Assembly: GCF_000204055.1 (NCBI RefSeq)
Contig: NW_006768785.1
Span: 469,958-533,957, forward strand
DNA: 64,000 nucleotides
Direction: 5' to 3'
From: Melampsora larici-populina 98AG31
Lineage: Eukaryota; Basidiomycota; Pucciniomycetes; Pucciniales; Melampsoraceae
The notes beneath the pieces were generated by a model, which saw nothing but the letters and a program-made list of their open reading frames with translations, was not told where the DNA came from and did no database searches. Positions 31,619-43,072 of this stretch are shown here, piece after piece (the first letter of the stretch is position 1; each line of letters begins with the position of its first letter). The position numbers and the translations under genes are program-made.

Positions 31619-34600
31619 ATGACAAAAAAGGGCCGTTCTATTCAGTGTCCTGGCGGTCCCAATGGTAAAAGACGAAGAATCAAACTTATACCGGGCTCAG
31701 CTCAACTTCTAGCCGAGATCGAAGCTGCCGATGCTAGTTCATCCAAAGACCGGGCTGATAAGCTCGCTCAAGCTCTTTCTAACATTCAATTTGGACCAAC
31801 GCAAGGCAATCTACGTGTACCTCTTCCAGTTGACGCAGCTGGTGACACGTCCAACCGTCAAGGAAACAAAATATTTCATTGTAATGATGAAAATGACGGC
31901 GATTTGGACGATAATTATATTGATAACTTTGTTCCTCATCCCGGGATTCCCGAAGACCTTCCACCTGTCAACCCTTCGTTCATCCAATATGTCCAAGGGT
32001 TGTATTACAAGAGAAAACAATTGAAGGAGTCATCAAATTGGTTAAAGGTCTTACCGGAGATGTTCATTGCTTACATGGATTGTTCCCAGCCTACCTCGCA
32101 GTGGGGTGATAATTCAAACTGGCACATCAATCGCAACCCACCATGCGAATGTGGAGTCGGATCCCAGACCACTCGAAAGGTTGATATGGTTGATATTGTG
32201 GAGCGTAAGCAGGTTGACATGCTCTTTTGCAAATGCACACATGACCAGGTGCGACTGATTCGAATGGGATTCATCGGTGGATCTCCAATTCACCCTCAAA
32301 CGGCATACTCTATCCGCCTCCTCAGGTTACATCATCATCTTTGGAAGTATTGTACAGTCCGTACACAAGGCTTTACACTTGCATTAGACGAGTACCTTGA
32401 TGCGTTTAATGAACTTATCCTCGTTAATGGGAAAAATGAGGTATGCTTTGTAAATACATACAAGTCAAGAGCTGATCACTGATTACCATGGTTTGTTTAG
32501 CCACGTCTTTGGCAAAGGACGTTCTCTTTGGCTGTGGACGCGTTCAGACACATGTTACAGATGGAGGAAGAGCTCGCTATTCAAGCACTACTCCTCACAT
32601 CTCTTCAAATACTAGCCCAAATATGTCCACGCTGCTTTGGCCCATTGCAACCGAATGAAGAGCCCGATGAATGTGACTACATAGTTTGCTGTGACGGTAA
32701 CTTCCAGCACCGTCGACACAAAGCTGCCAGCCGCGAGTATGATGAGAAAGATGTTGTAATGCCTCCTCTCTTCATGCACCCGGAAGATGTTGAAAAGTGG
32801 AATCCTGGTCTTTCAAAGAAAGAGCAGGAAAAGGAGTGTATGGTATGTACTATATTGATATTGGAACCATGGATCACACAAGCTTTCATGCCTACTTGTG
32901 TCATCTCTTTGCTTCAACCAGGATCCGTGTACGTCACAGCATACTGCTGCTGCGGATCACCGAGGAGCAAGCACCTGGAAAGGCTGTGATGAAACTGGTC
33001 TAATAGGCATGGCGTGCAGACACAACCATGTGCTGAATTTTGTGAATGTGGTTCAAAGCGGGGAGAGGTAAGCATGTCTCATTCAGCTCATTCACTAAAT
33101 ATATAATCAAATTGTCATTTTTAAAAATCTTTTAACAATAGGCAGTACTATGTATTATCGATGATTGATCAGTTGATCAAAAAGACTCGCGAAACTGGCA
33201 AACCCAACAAAAGTGTTGGAATCCTATACGACATTGGATGTACATTGGAAAAAAGCATAATGAAGGTAAGTCTTCACACATTTTGTATTTTCAATGGACT
33301 TTAACTGATGAATCAAATAATAATAATTTAGAATAAGCATTTCAAGGATGAGTGTGATTGACGGGAAATCAAATTTGGAACAAGTGCATTCCATGCATTT
33401 GTTCACCAATGGTCGTGTCAACTCCTCTATAATCCTCGCCTCAACAAAGGGTGGGGATTATCAGATGGTGAGGGGCTAGAGAGGATTTGGTCTGCCCTCT
33501 CCCCGCTTGTGAGTCCCAATCGATATGCAACCAGACAGCATCGGTTGGATTCTCTAAATTTAAAGGCTTCTCATCGAAACGAGATCCTGCGTAGAAATGC
33601 AGGTATGTACTTCTCTGTTGTTTTCTTCTCGATGTTGTTGTTCCTTAATGGGTTTTGTGGGTTGCATTTGATCACTCAGTGCGGTCTACTACTCTGAAGC
33701 TGAGAAACGCTGAAAAAACATACGACACGGCCCTCAAAACTTTACAGCGACTCGAGTCTGAAAGTCATGATTACACAATTGGTTACTTCTCTAGTGAATG
33801 GGAAAAACAGCGAACATGTCAGCTCGCGGCTATGGCAAATGATGGTAAACAAAAGTTGGAAAACTACTTAAATGAATTGCTAGACTTTGAAGACAAGCTG
33901 AAAAATGCTCAGTAAGTTTGGGATAATTTTATAAGTTGAAAATCAGCAATTTGATTGGTCCTGATTGGTCGCTACAGAAAACAGATGGCGCGGCTAAGGA
34001 AGAAAAACTACCACACCATGACTCAAGCCAAGCGGGACGAACTCTTGAGGTTACCATCATCAATAGTTGCACTGGAGACTGCTATTCGAGGCGTACTTGT
34101 GCAGCTAGGAAGTACTGAATTTCAAAACCTTAAGGATGCAAAAGGTATGTGTTGCATCAATTTACACACAATTGACTTACTGATGATTCCTTCATGTTGT
34201 CCTCAGACCCAAAAGCACGAGTCCTAATCCGTATCCGGCTGGCGAAGATGAAGTTATATGAGGCAAAAGTTGGGATTATGGTTGCACAGGAACGTTGGGA
34301 CAGGGGCGGATGGGGTGAGTTAGAAAACTTAAACATGTTCTTTCATTCAATATTTATAATATGTTTATGTAGGTACAAATAATCAGCAAGGACTAAAAAA
34401 GACGATGACTAAAAAGCAACTTATGTTCAAGCAAAAATGGACGTTGTTCAAAGGCCAAATTGACCATTACAATGGGATCATTCGGGGAAGGGGGACCAAA
34501 CTAAAATGTCCATTGCTCGATGAGGCAAAGAAATTGGATTTCGAGGATTCCTTTTGGAGTCTTGGCCCACTGTCTCACCCATCGGAAAGATGGGCTGTCG

Positions 34601-35299
34601 ACGCTGGTACGAAGGAAGGTATTGCCGCTTTCTTGAAATATCGAAGTTGTAACGAGGAGCTTCGTTGAATTGGCCGAGAGACTCGACAGATGGTACTTGC
34701 AGCATTAGAAATCGAGCAGAAGTTGGATGAATTGTTGGCTCGATGCCATGGTGGTATGTTGATATCCTGACTATCAATCCTTTGATATTTGATCCTGGTT
34801 TGCTTGACTGACTGACTCTTTTGAGATCGAGTTAGAATGGGAAGATGACAATCAAGGTAAGGACTTGATTGACTTGGTTGCACCTGGGCAGCGTATCTCC
34901 AAAGACGTGTGGAAGGTGAACGTTGGGGTTTTGAGAGCGTTACATAACAATCTTCGCCAACATCATTGTCGGACTTGGATGATTTGGGATGCCGATATCG
35001 CTGGCCTGCTTCGAAGTACAGTCAAATATACTCAATCAACAACCGTTCAAGAGACTGAAGCCTTGATTAATCGTTGGAACGGGCTGGTAGAACGGGGAAG
35101 GAAGACTTGGGAACATATTGTGATGGCCAAGAGTGTTCAAGCCACTGCGCTTGATGACCTAGAAATAGTGGAGCAGCACATGTTCTTTGCAGATGAAGGT
35201 GAAGGTCACGATGGTCAGCCAATGGATGATATTGATTTAGATGATGATGAAAGTGTTGTAGATGATAATGAAAATGAGAGCGGAGACGAATCGATGTGA
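31619..35299 (+). pseudogene. KDZ transposase, full length with two in-frame TGA codons
   Basis: Exons fit at 31619-32440, 32501-32842, 32922-33067, 33142-33265, 33332-33602, 33680-33911, 33978-34144, 34207-34314 and 34373-34753, then from about 34828 to 35299. All named introns have GT/AG ends and preserve frame up to the last junction, which I could not resolve. Exon 1 has a basic start typical of KDZ proteins (KGRSIQCPGGPNGKRRR) and a CxC cysteine cluster (PCECGVGSQ...FCKCTHDQVR). Later exons carry CPRCFGP, CCDGNFQHRRHK (first Asp), GMACRHNHVLNFVNVVQSGER, YDIGCTLEKS (second Asp) and SDGEGLERIW (Glu). A helical region and an acidic tail ending GDESM follow. TGA codons interrupt exon 5 (33359-33361, where copy-type proteins have a sense residue) and exon 9 (34666-34668 region, ELR-stop-IGRETRQM). 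Both fit CGA to TGA. The product would excise and insert the element. Confidence 0.9.
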
Positions 35300-35790
35300 C
35301 CACTTCACCTGTCTTTTAATCTGTAGTGATCCACTGTTGTTGAGTGTCAGAATCAACTTCTCGCCGCAGAGTGATTAATTACATAATAAAGTAGTCCACT
35401 GTGTGTTCCAATGGACTACTTAACAATGCATCTAATGACTCTGCGGCAAAGAGTTGGTTCAAACAGTTCTTTGCAAGAGTCGTTTCAACTTGGTTCCTCG
35501 AATAGCCGTTTCAGATAATTTGTTTGAAGATTTTGTTCAAATTGTTGTTGGATCAAAAAGTTTTTTCAAAGGTTATGATTGAAAAGTGCGAGAGAAGTTT
35601 GGAAGTGTTGTTTGTGGCGAGTTGAAAATTAATTGGATCGGGAATTGACGGTAATTGACAGTTAAGTAAGTTGGTGAGGTGAGTGTGAGGTGACAATGGA
35701 AAGCTTCATTGGTCAATTTTTGAATTTTAAGCATCTTGATTTTGAGGTTGAACTTGAAAGTCTTGAGCATAATGAGTTGAGTTGATCTGT
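35300..35790. other. 3' flank of KDZ transposase to right TIR
   Basis: AT-rich, includes the presumed transcript end. Text near 35340-35470 repeats a phrase around ACTCTGCGGC(A)AAGAG in inverted form. No gene. Confidence 0.4.
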
Positions 35791-36144
35791 TTGAATTGTT
35801 TGAGACGAATGATGATCATGACTTTAGAGTTGAGAGTCGAAGTCGTTGAGGGAGTGAGAGGGGAGTGTGGTGAGTGTGTATTACAGGAGGGTATGGCGTT
35901 GTGAATTTCGGAGTTGTGAAGTAGAGGAAGGGACTTGTCTTCAGCGCAAGTCTCAGCTCAAAAGACGTGTCTTGGACGTGAAGACACGTCCTTCAGCAGG
36001 ACCTTGGAATCTGGCCTTAGGGCAGCAAGTCTTAGGACCCGGCTACCGCGGCGTCGACTTGTACATATTGAATGGGGGTATTACCCGCTGGGAATTACAT
36101 ATATTTCTCTGGGTAATACCCCAGGAGTCTAGTAGCCACAGGTG
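35791..36144. repeat. KDZ right terminal inverted repeat
   Basis: Reverse complement of 24719-25072 with scattered mismatches, same internal 12-bp hairpin. Ends CTAGTAGCCACAGGTG, followed directly by the target copy. Confidence 0.95.
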
Positions 36145-36152
36145 AAAAGATG
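36145..36152. repeat. 8-bp target-site duplication AAAAGATG, right copy
   Basis: Pairs with 24711-24718. Confidence 0.93.
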
Positions 36153-36534
36153 AGTAATATGATGTTTAAATTTTCTTTCTTATTGTTTGTTTGTTATTGT
36201 GTGCTGACATTTGTTTTGATAGTTTACATGGTTGCCAAAGTATCTTTATACAAAGAAGGTCTTTGATCAGGGTATCATTTTGGTTGGAAACCAAAGTTGA
36301 TGGCCATCAGGTACTTCTGTCACAAGATGGATGCTATTGAACTTTTGGCAGTGATCAACAAAGACAAAGAGCCAGGCAGTGGAACTCCAGGATCCCACCT
36401 TAATGATCTCAATAGCAATGAAGGTGATGACCTGGAGAGCAATCACAGTAGTGATTCAGATGAACCTGATTCCAATGCCGACCCCAATGAAGAAGACACT
36501 GAGCAAGAAGATGTGCCTGAAAATTATTGCCGCC

Positions 36535-36732
36535 GCCAACATAGATGCCTCAGATTGAAAAATCCAAGGCATCATTGGATATGAACCCTTGGACATATCT
36601 TGTCAGAGGTGTTGATCCAAGGTTTCTTTTGGTGCAAAAAGATACCTCGGATCAACACCTCGGAACGATGCTGTCCAAGGTTTTCACTCCGATGATACCT
36701 CAGATTTTGCAATCCGAGGCATCTATGTTGGC
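36535..36732. mobile_element. 198-bp foldback MITE in the hAT relic
   Basis: Ends GCCAACATAGATGCCTC and its reverse complement, with inverted similarity continuing inward (CAGATTG.AAAATC). A second nested pair, AGGTGTTGATCC and GGATCAACACCT, makes the whole unit one long imperfect palindrome. No clear target duplication was seen. Confidence 0.8.
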
Positions 36733-37891
36733 TGTGATACCTTTTGGGTGACACATACATGAAGCAACTCACGAAAGATGTAAGTTTTTTTCCCTTTTTA
36801 TTATTTCATGTTGTTTCATATCTGATGCTTATTGTTTTGAAGATGGAGACTGTCAACAAGAAGTTGACTTGTTCAAGTGGACATTGTGCCTATTTCAATT
36901 GGCAATGTGAACATGCTAACACTGAACGTCAAATTGATGGTTTACAGCTGCTCAAGGCGCTCTGGTCAGGGCACGGAATTCGTTGGGCAATTTGGGCCAA
37001 ACACTGGGAGCGTATGTGGGAAGCTTTTGATGTACGTATCCTCTCTTCTTGATTTTTTCTTTGTGTTCTTTCACCTACAAAATACCAGTCCAAAAAGTTT
37101 GATATCTTATTCAGCTGATTGATACTGTTATGAAAGAGGATCTGGCTGAAGTCCACTCAAAGAAGTGTTGGCCACAAAAGGATGGTAAATGATACAGCTA
37201 TTTTGAGGAGGTGGTCTTCTTGGTGGCCTATTGGCAAGCTATGAGAGATATGCTAGATATATTGACCGTAATTTTTGATTTGATTTCACTCAGTCTTCTC
37301 ATATTTGATTTGTTTTCTTACCGTTTGTTTCCGCTTAACCTTGTCTTATAGACATATAAACTAATGACACGGGGAATGGAATGCGATAAACCGACCGGGT
37401 GTATGGTCTTAGTCAAATATGTGCAACTCAAATCTTTGATGGAAGAACAATTGGAAAATACCCAATCTTATCGGTCCTTGCTCATGATTATTCAGCAACA
37501 CCAGCGACTTCTGCTGCCCCCTAGTGATTGTTTTCCATTGCTGATCAAGTCTGTACATCTTGATCAGAACCACCATATCACAGGTGGTTCATATGTCCGT
37601 GAGGGACTTGCGCACAACCTGTGATAGGTGACCCGTGAAAGGTTCGCAACCAGAATGCGGACACATTCTGAAACCGTGAGAACTTTCACCCTCGCCACTC
37701 ACAGGCGTTCTCGACACTTGACGTTGCAAGTCCTCTCGCAAGGAATCATCACACAACTCACATTGAAGGTGATTGATTCTTTTTTGCTAAGAAACTATTC
37801 GACGTGATCAAGAATCGTCGATTAATTGAGTCCAACAACAAGGAAGTACAACCACATCTCAAAGTCATTCGTAGAAAATTGTTTATTTTCA

Positions 37892-40146
37892 ATGGAGGAC
37901 GCAACCCAAGACTCAAGTATGGAAGAAGCGATGCGAGCAGCCGCAGAGAGGGCAGCACAAATCACAATGACGAGATCAAGGTTGGTGGCACTTGGCCAAC
38001 CTCCGGGCCCCCCTCTCCCAGCTTCACGACAGGACAACTCGTTAGCCACGCTGGCTAAAGCCTCCACCAATCGTACCAACAATCCGGTCAACACCTCCTT
38101 GCTGTCTGTGATACTGGAAGACATCAATGGAGACCCAATCCTCGACGACGCAGCCGCAATATCACAAGGCTCCTTAATTGGTTCAGACGCCAATGACGAA
38201 ATCTCGTGGGCTCAGATGGACAAGGGGAAAGGAAGAGCCCTAAGCCGGACGAGCCCAACCCCATCAGAAAACAGCAGGTTATATCCAGGTAAGCTTCGAG
38301 GAGACATCCTTACCGATTTCCTTCACTTTCTCTAGACCGCATTCCTCTTCCTACCCAACATGAGAAGATAACACCGGAAAGGGGGGCTGACGGCCCATGA
38401 TCCCAGAGCTGTGCGTACCCCATGATCTCCGAGAGGGGGGGTGTCGAGCGTACCGAGACAGAGACTCCAAGGATCCCAAGACAGTGGAGTAGGAGATGTC
38501 TGATACAGAGAGTTGTGTTAGCAGGAAACCTAGAGAGGTCGCAACGTGATCGACTAGAGCAGAGACTTACATGTGATACCCTGACAGATGAATCGAGCAC
38601 AATCAGTGCCAACAAAAGAGTTGAGCTGTTGTTCCGGGCAGGGGAATATGCTGAAGCCAACACCCTCCTAAACAAGCTACTCGGCCCCACGAACGGAGAC
38701 ACGGGCAGTGTGATCAATGAGAGAGGCGAGAGGGTGCCGATGGCCAGTGGCAGCGGTCAATCCAGACCCCAACCTCGGATGGAGAACAGTCAACTCCCTA
38801 GGTCCCAATCATACCAGCTCCTGGCGGGGGACTTGTCGTCCAGAGAGGAAAGCATCGATGACCTACCCCTAATCAATCGGTCAAGGTTCAGCACAGCCAG
38901 AGGAACAAGGTTTGAAGAACCTACACACTCTAACCACCGGGGGCCACGTAACGACCCTCATCCTCACCAATCGATCAGACATCCTTCCCCCCCTCTTTAT
39001 CGCCCAATTCCGGATACTCGCCTCCACCAACCTAGCCGGCAAGAAGCCCAAGCCCTCTTCCCTCAACCTGCACCAAGCAGCCGTCAGATAACGGCTCCAA
39101 GCCTCCGAACGATCCATCCGATCAAAACCACGGAAGACCTTGCCGAGGAGGAGCAGGTGAAGACCCTCCTAGCTGCGAAGAAAGGCAGATTGGTGCTAAG
39201 AAACAGCGACGTGGTGGAAAACGGACAATACCTAGTGAACAACGAGTCAGAAGAAATGGAAAATGGACTCACTCCGTTATCTCCAGTCCTGACACACTGG
39301 TTGAAGACCTTCAAGTCGTATATCCCACTTACGGCTTTCAACAAATTCTTCGTGGTGGACGACCAGCAAGAGTGGAGTCGGCGGAAAGCCCCGACTGAGT
39401 CGAAGATAGACAATGGTAGTGCCTCACTACGCATTTACGGCGGTCCACCCCCTCCGGAAGAGCTGATGATGCAATTTGAGGAATGGATTGATGCCATGTC
39501 ACTATTCATCAAATACGTGGCAGATGCAGGATGGGTCACTTTACCTGAGCGTTTCGAAGGACACCGTGGAGTGGTGACGAAACTTAGAGACAATTTTGGA
39601 TGGATGGTGGCATTGCGTTACTGCCGGAGGAGCCGTCAAGGTGTCATGCAGGAGACGACTGATAACAAGATCAAGAATTTCAGTAAACTCCAAACGGCAA
39701 TCCTCGACGAAGTGAGATTGACGGTCGATGCATGGCAAGAGCGAGCTTACCGTACGAACTCTTACGCGGCTGGAGGCCTATTGGCACACATGAACCCCTT
39801 GTCTGGTCTCCCTCGAACATCATCCAGTTCATCTACGACCATCAAGAAAACTCAACCACAAATCGAGTTGGCCTCTCATAGAACAATAAAGACAGAAGGC
39901 AAGCCAGCGGATTGGATCCCCTCTTATAAGTGGCGCACGATGTCGGCAGAGGAAAAGGAGGATGCGAAGAGAGAGTCGGGGAGAAGAGACACAAGGAGTA
40001 GTCGCTGACAAGATGACGACAGAGGTCGTAATGATCGGGAGAGATACCGTGACCGGGCAAAAGACAGAAGATATCGCAGGCGTAGCCTGTTGAGAAGTCG
40101 TAGCCCGCGTAGAGGGAAAGGCGGTGGAAGAAACCATAGATCGTAA
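37892..40146 (+). pseudogene. Gag-like protein of the DIRS-like element
   Basis: Exon 1 37892-38288 from ATG; a 47-nt intron with GTAAGC donor and TCTAG acceptor; exon 2 38336-40146. The spliced frame is 735 codons, broken only by TGA at 38398-38400 and 40006-40008. Both occur where CGA is plausible. Alternatively translation could start at the ATG at 38422 after the first TGA. The N-terminus is Ala/Gln-rich, the middle is Ser/Arg/Pro-rich disordered, and about 39100-39750 encodes a folded, Trp-containing domain that may be the capsid (EWIDAMSLFIKYVADAG). After the second TGA the frame continues with an Arg/Asp and RS-rich basic tail (RERYRDRAKDRRYRRRS), probably nucleic-acid binding. No zinc knuckle. 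Confidence 0.75.
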
Positions 40147-40388
40147 GCTGAAGTGAATCAAATCAGAACTCTTGCGTTGACAGAGAACAAAGCCCACCTT
40201 GCCCAGCTGAGAGTGAGTTGTGATCAAAGTGAGAGCCAGGACGTGAGACTTACCGTGCGATTGTTGCCCTTGTTTCATTTTTCCCGCTTCCCCTTGCTGG
40301 ACAAAACAGGAGAAGCCCACCACATCCATCCCAGCCCTCCGTAACTCTGAGATACGGAACCAAATGGCCCATGTGAGCGTCTTGTGAG

Positions 40389-41959
40389 ATGAATATTCAG
40401 GTGTGGGAGAGGGAACTGAGGAGAACAGGTCTGTTACCAACTTACGCCGATATACTAGTAGGTTTGAGGACAGGATTCCATCAAGGAATACAAAATGCCA
40501 GCATCCCAGACCTACCTTTTTTCTGCCCACCAAACCACTCATCAGCCAATTCTGCCAAAGTAAAAATAATGGAAGACTTCAAAATTGAACTAAGGAGGTA
40601 CGCCAAAGGTTCAGATTTTTCAGAACTAGCCCAATTGGGGCGGTGGTAAACGGCAATGGATCCACGAGGCCGATCAATGACTTGTCATTTCCACGCAACA
40701 AGCCAGGGATATCATCAGTAAATGCGGGGGTCGAAAAACGAGATTTTGAAACCACCTGGGACAACTTCCAGGTAGTGGCAGACTTCTTGAGCAAGCTGAA
40801 AATTGACATACTGCTTGCAATCTTTGATTGGGCTAAAGCCTATCGACAGATACCCACCTCGCCAGATCAGTGGCAATTCCTAATGATTCTGACCTTCGAT
40901 GACACCATACTACTTGACACGAGGATAACTTTTGGAGGAGTCGCGGGATGTGGCAGCTTTGGAAGAGTGGCCGATGCATGGAAAGCAATAATGTTAGCAA
41001 CTTTCCCCTTGTTGGCAGCTTTCAGATGGGTGGACGACACAATGTTTGTGAAGCCACGCCACAGTACAGAGTCAATCACTGGCAGAAATATCGAAACTCA
41101 TGAAGGAGATGGGAATCGTCGAAAACCTTGAGAAACAGGGCGAATTCGCCGAAGAGCAGAAGTATCTAGGCTTCATTTGGAACGGAACAGATAAATCAGT
41201 ACGACTACCAGGGGGAAAATCAAACAGCGTATTGACAAACTCACCAAATTCTTGGCAGAGAAGTCACATTGTTTCAAGACGGTGGAACGGTTGGCAGGGC
41301 GGTTGAACCACACCTCCATGGTCCTACTGCAAATGAAATGCAATACTGTCGATATTTACAGTTGGATGGCAGAGTGGATGCACAAATCAGCACTCAGAGA
41401 AACACCAGAGACGGTTACGGAAGACTTACAACGCTGGTTGAGGGCCTTGAAAACAGCCGTACCAAGAAGGCTCATAATCAACTCGGAGATTTTGAACGTA
41501 GGATGGGTTGGCGATGCATCCACATCGTATGGGATTGGAATCATAATAGGACGGAAGTGGTCCAAATTTAGGCTAAGGAGAGCATGGGATTGCTTTGAGA
41601 ACGGATCTCGCCGCGGCATCGCATGGGCAGAGATGGTGGCATTGCGTTTGGGTTACATCATGTTAAAGAACATCATGGAGGTTAAAGGCCGCCAATTTCT
41701 AATGCTAACAGACAATACAGTCACCAAATACGCAGTGAGGAATGGAAAATCAAGGGATAAGCGCGTGAACAGAGAGTGGTCAAACATCCAGGACTTACTA
41801 ATGGCAAATCAGGCCTGTATCGAGGTGAAGCGGGTGATATCGGAAGATAACGCCGCCGACCGTCTTTCCCGAGGTTTTGACTCTTCAAAACTTGTTTTGA
41901 ATATGGTCAGGATAAACTTACCCAAAGACCTCGAAGAAGTGTTGATCCAAGAAGCCTGA
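40389..41959 (+). pseudogene. Reverse transcriptase-RNase H of the DIRS-like element
   Basis: Reading passes through three frames: 40389 to about 40640, about 40640 to 41110, about 41100 to 41290, then 41252 to the stop at 41957-41959. About three single-base shifts are implied. RT motifs in order are RPINDLSFPR (near 40670), FDWAKAYRQIPTSPDQW (near 40830), FRWVDDTMFVK (near 41030, the catalytic -DD- box) and KYLGFIWN (near 41160). RNase H motifs are GDAS (41510), WAEMVALRLG (41625), LTDNT (41707) and NAADRLSRG (41855), giving the D-E-D-D set. The LSFP and YLGF forms are characteristic of DIRS-type RT rather than gypsy. The protein would make cDNA; no protease or integrase is linked. Confidence 0.88.
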
Positions 41960-41992
41960 CCGAACCTACCATCACATTGTCATCAACACCTA

Positions 41993-43072
41993 TTGAACAT
42001 GGCAAACTCAGTCAACCTCCCAAAACATTTCCAAGATGCGATGATAGGGACATCGAGGGCAGGGCGCCACACGGCCTCTGGCAGTTGGGCAACATCAACA
42101 CTAGCGGGTTATAGCTCAGGGATGTCAAAATTTAAAGAATACAAGGAGAAGACAGCAGGCGGTTTTGACCCAGAGAGAGAGATATCAGACAACGATGTAT
42201 ATACCTTCATAGCGTGGGCTAGCAAGTTGAAGGAAAAAATGGATGACGGACCTGACAGACCAATAAGCTCCGTGACAATCAAGAAGTACCTGGACGGGAT
42301 ACGAGCCTGGCACATCCTTAGACACCTAAAAGTACCCACCACTAATCAGGCAGTCGTCAAAACACTATTAAACACAACAAAAAGGAGCAAAGAGGAGAAG
42401 AGGTTAGTTACCAACAAGAACCCGATAATGATTTGCCAAATGTTTGAGTTGCTACGGGGAACATACAATGGATCGGAGACGGAAAGGCTGATAGGAACGG
42501 TGGGATTAGTCGCCTTCTGGGAAATGGCCCGTCTGGGAGAACTCCTAAGAAACTCGGTGGAGAAGGGAGCAATCCTGAGAAGTCATGTAGAATTTGGTTC
42601 ATTGAAAGGGTCACGTTTTGTAAGGTTACATCTGAGGAAAGCTAAGACGGCAGAACCTGGAGAGATACAAGTTATTCACTTACAACTACAGCACCATGTC
42701 CTGGACCCGGTAGCGGCGATACACCGGTGGTTTAAAAGAACAGATGAACGAGATCCAGATAGCATACTGTTTGCAACGCTCGAAAAAGGAGAAATCAGGC
42801 CGTTAACGAAGACAAGATTTCTGAACGGAGCGAGGAAAATATGGGGAAAGGCAGGAGTCAGTACCTGGAGCGGCCACTTGTTTTGAGTTGGGGGAGCATC
42901 ATTACGATTCAACTTGAAGACCCCAATGGCGAAGATTGATAAACAGGGTAGATGGAAGTCGCTCACGTACTTAAGATACTGCAAAGCTTACAGCCAAGAG
43001 GAGCTGGAGGAAACAGAGAAGTTTTTGGAAGCAATCCACGACCCAACATGGGTGGAAAAATTGAAAAATTGA
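41993..43072 (+). pseudogene. Tyrosine recombinase of the DIRS-like element, catalytic Arg replaced by stop
   Basis: One 359-codon frame starting 33 bp after the RT-RH stop. An N-terminal SAM-like core-binding region (STLAGYSSGMSKFKEYK; about residues 35-140) precedes the catalytic domain. The first catalytic Arg is in MARLGELL (about residue 183). The H-x-x-R box reads GHLF followed by TGA at 42884-42886, exactly where the second catalytic Arg belongs. The frame then continues VGGASLRFN, GRWKS and a Tyr-rich motif (LTYLRYCKAY) containing the presumed nucleophile, stopping at 43070-43072. CGA to TGA explains the stop. The enzyme would integrate circular cDNA without a target duplication. Non-functional as written. 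Confidence 0.92.

Larger units (their letters stand above)
24719..36144 (+). mobile_element. Structurally complete KDZ (Zisupton-type) DNA transposon, 11,426 bp
   Basis: Bounded by 354-bp imperfect terminal inverted repeats beginning CACCTGTGGCTACTAG, with 8-bp target duplications AAAAGATG on both sides. It is inserted in the coding region of a hAT transposase relic, whose text continues on both sides. Inside are a multi-exon plus-strand KDZ transposase gene (31619-35299), a divergent minus-strand passenger gene (26385-28706) and about 2.9 kb of AT-rich DNA between them with ~180-bp tandem repeats. Ends and duplications are directly visible, so the element boundary is firm. The transposase has two in-frame TGA codons, so this copy is probably immobile on its own, although a short open history is implied. 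Confidence 0.95.
36145..37620 (+). pseudogene. hAT transposase relic, C-terminal part
   Basis: Continuation of 23640-24718 beyond the KDZ insertion. It shows AIRYFCHKM (about 36300, the hAT H-x-R-C-x-C-H-like block) and an acidic spacer. It continues with text around GHGIRWAIWAKHWERMWEA (about 36970), matching the hAT 'G-x-G-I-R-W' segment, then a helical part with GCMVLVKYVQLKSLMEEQL (about 37400). A 198-bp foldback MITE interrupts it. The C-terminal dimerisation domain is not found here; the text stops near 37560-37620, where the DIRS-like element may begin. Confidence 0.65.
37892..43072 (+). mobile_element. DIRS/Ngaro-like tyrosine-recombinase retrotransposon (coding core)
   Basis: Three consecutive plus-strand genes: Gag-like (37892-40146), RT-RNase H (40389-41959) and tyrosine recombinase (41993-43072). 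This order, a recombinase instead of integrase, and no methyltransferase fit Ngaro-type DIRS elements known from basidiomycetes. The element probably begins near 37600, where the hAT text stops, and ends somewhere in 43073-43600. I could not identify the split or inverted terminal repeats by eye. All three genes are disabled by stops or shifts. Confidence 0.85.

Noticed and set aside
33359..34668. TGA recoding (selenocysteine-like or readthrough) in the KDZ transposase
   Set aside because: TGA also disrupts unrelated elements and a catalytic Arg; mutation is the simpler explanation.
39829..40542. 237-aa minus-strand ORF opposite the DIRS-like Gag and RT
   Set aside because: No domain; overlaps sense coding text whose motifs are recognisable. 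Likely a shadow frame.
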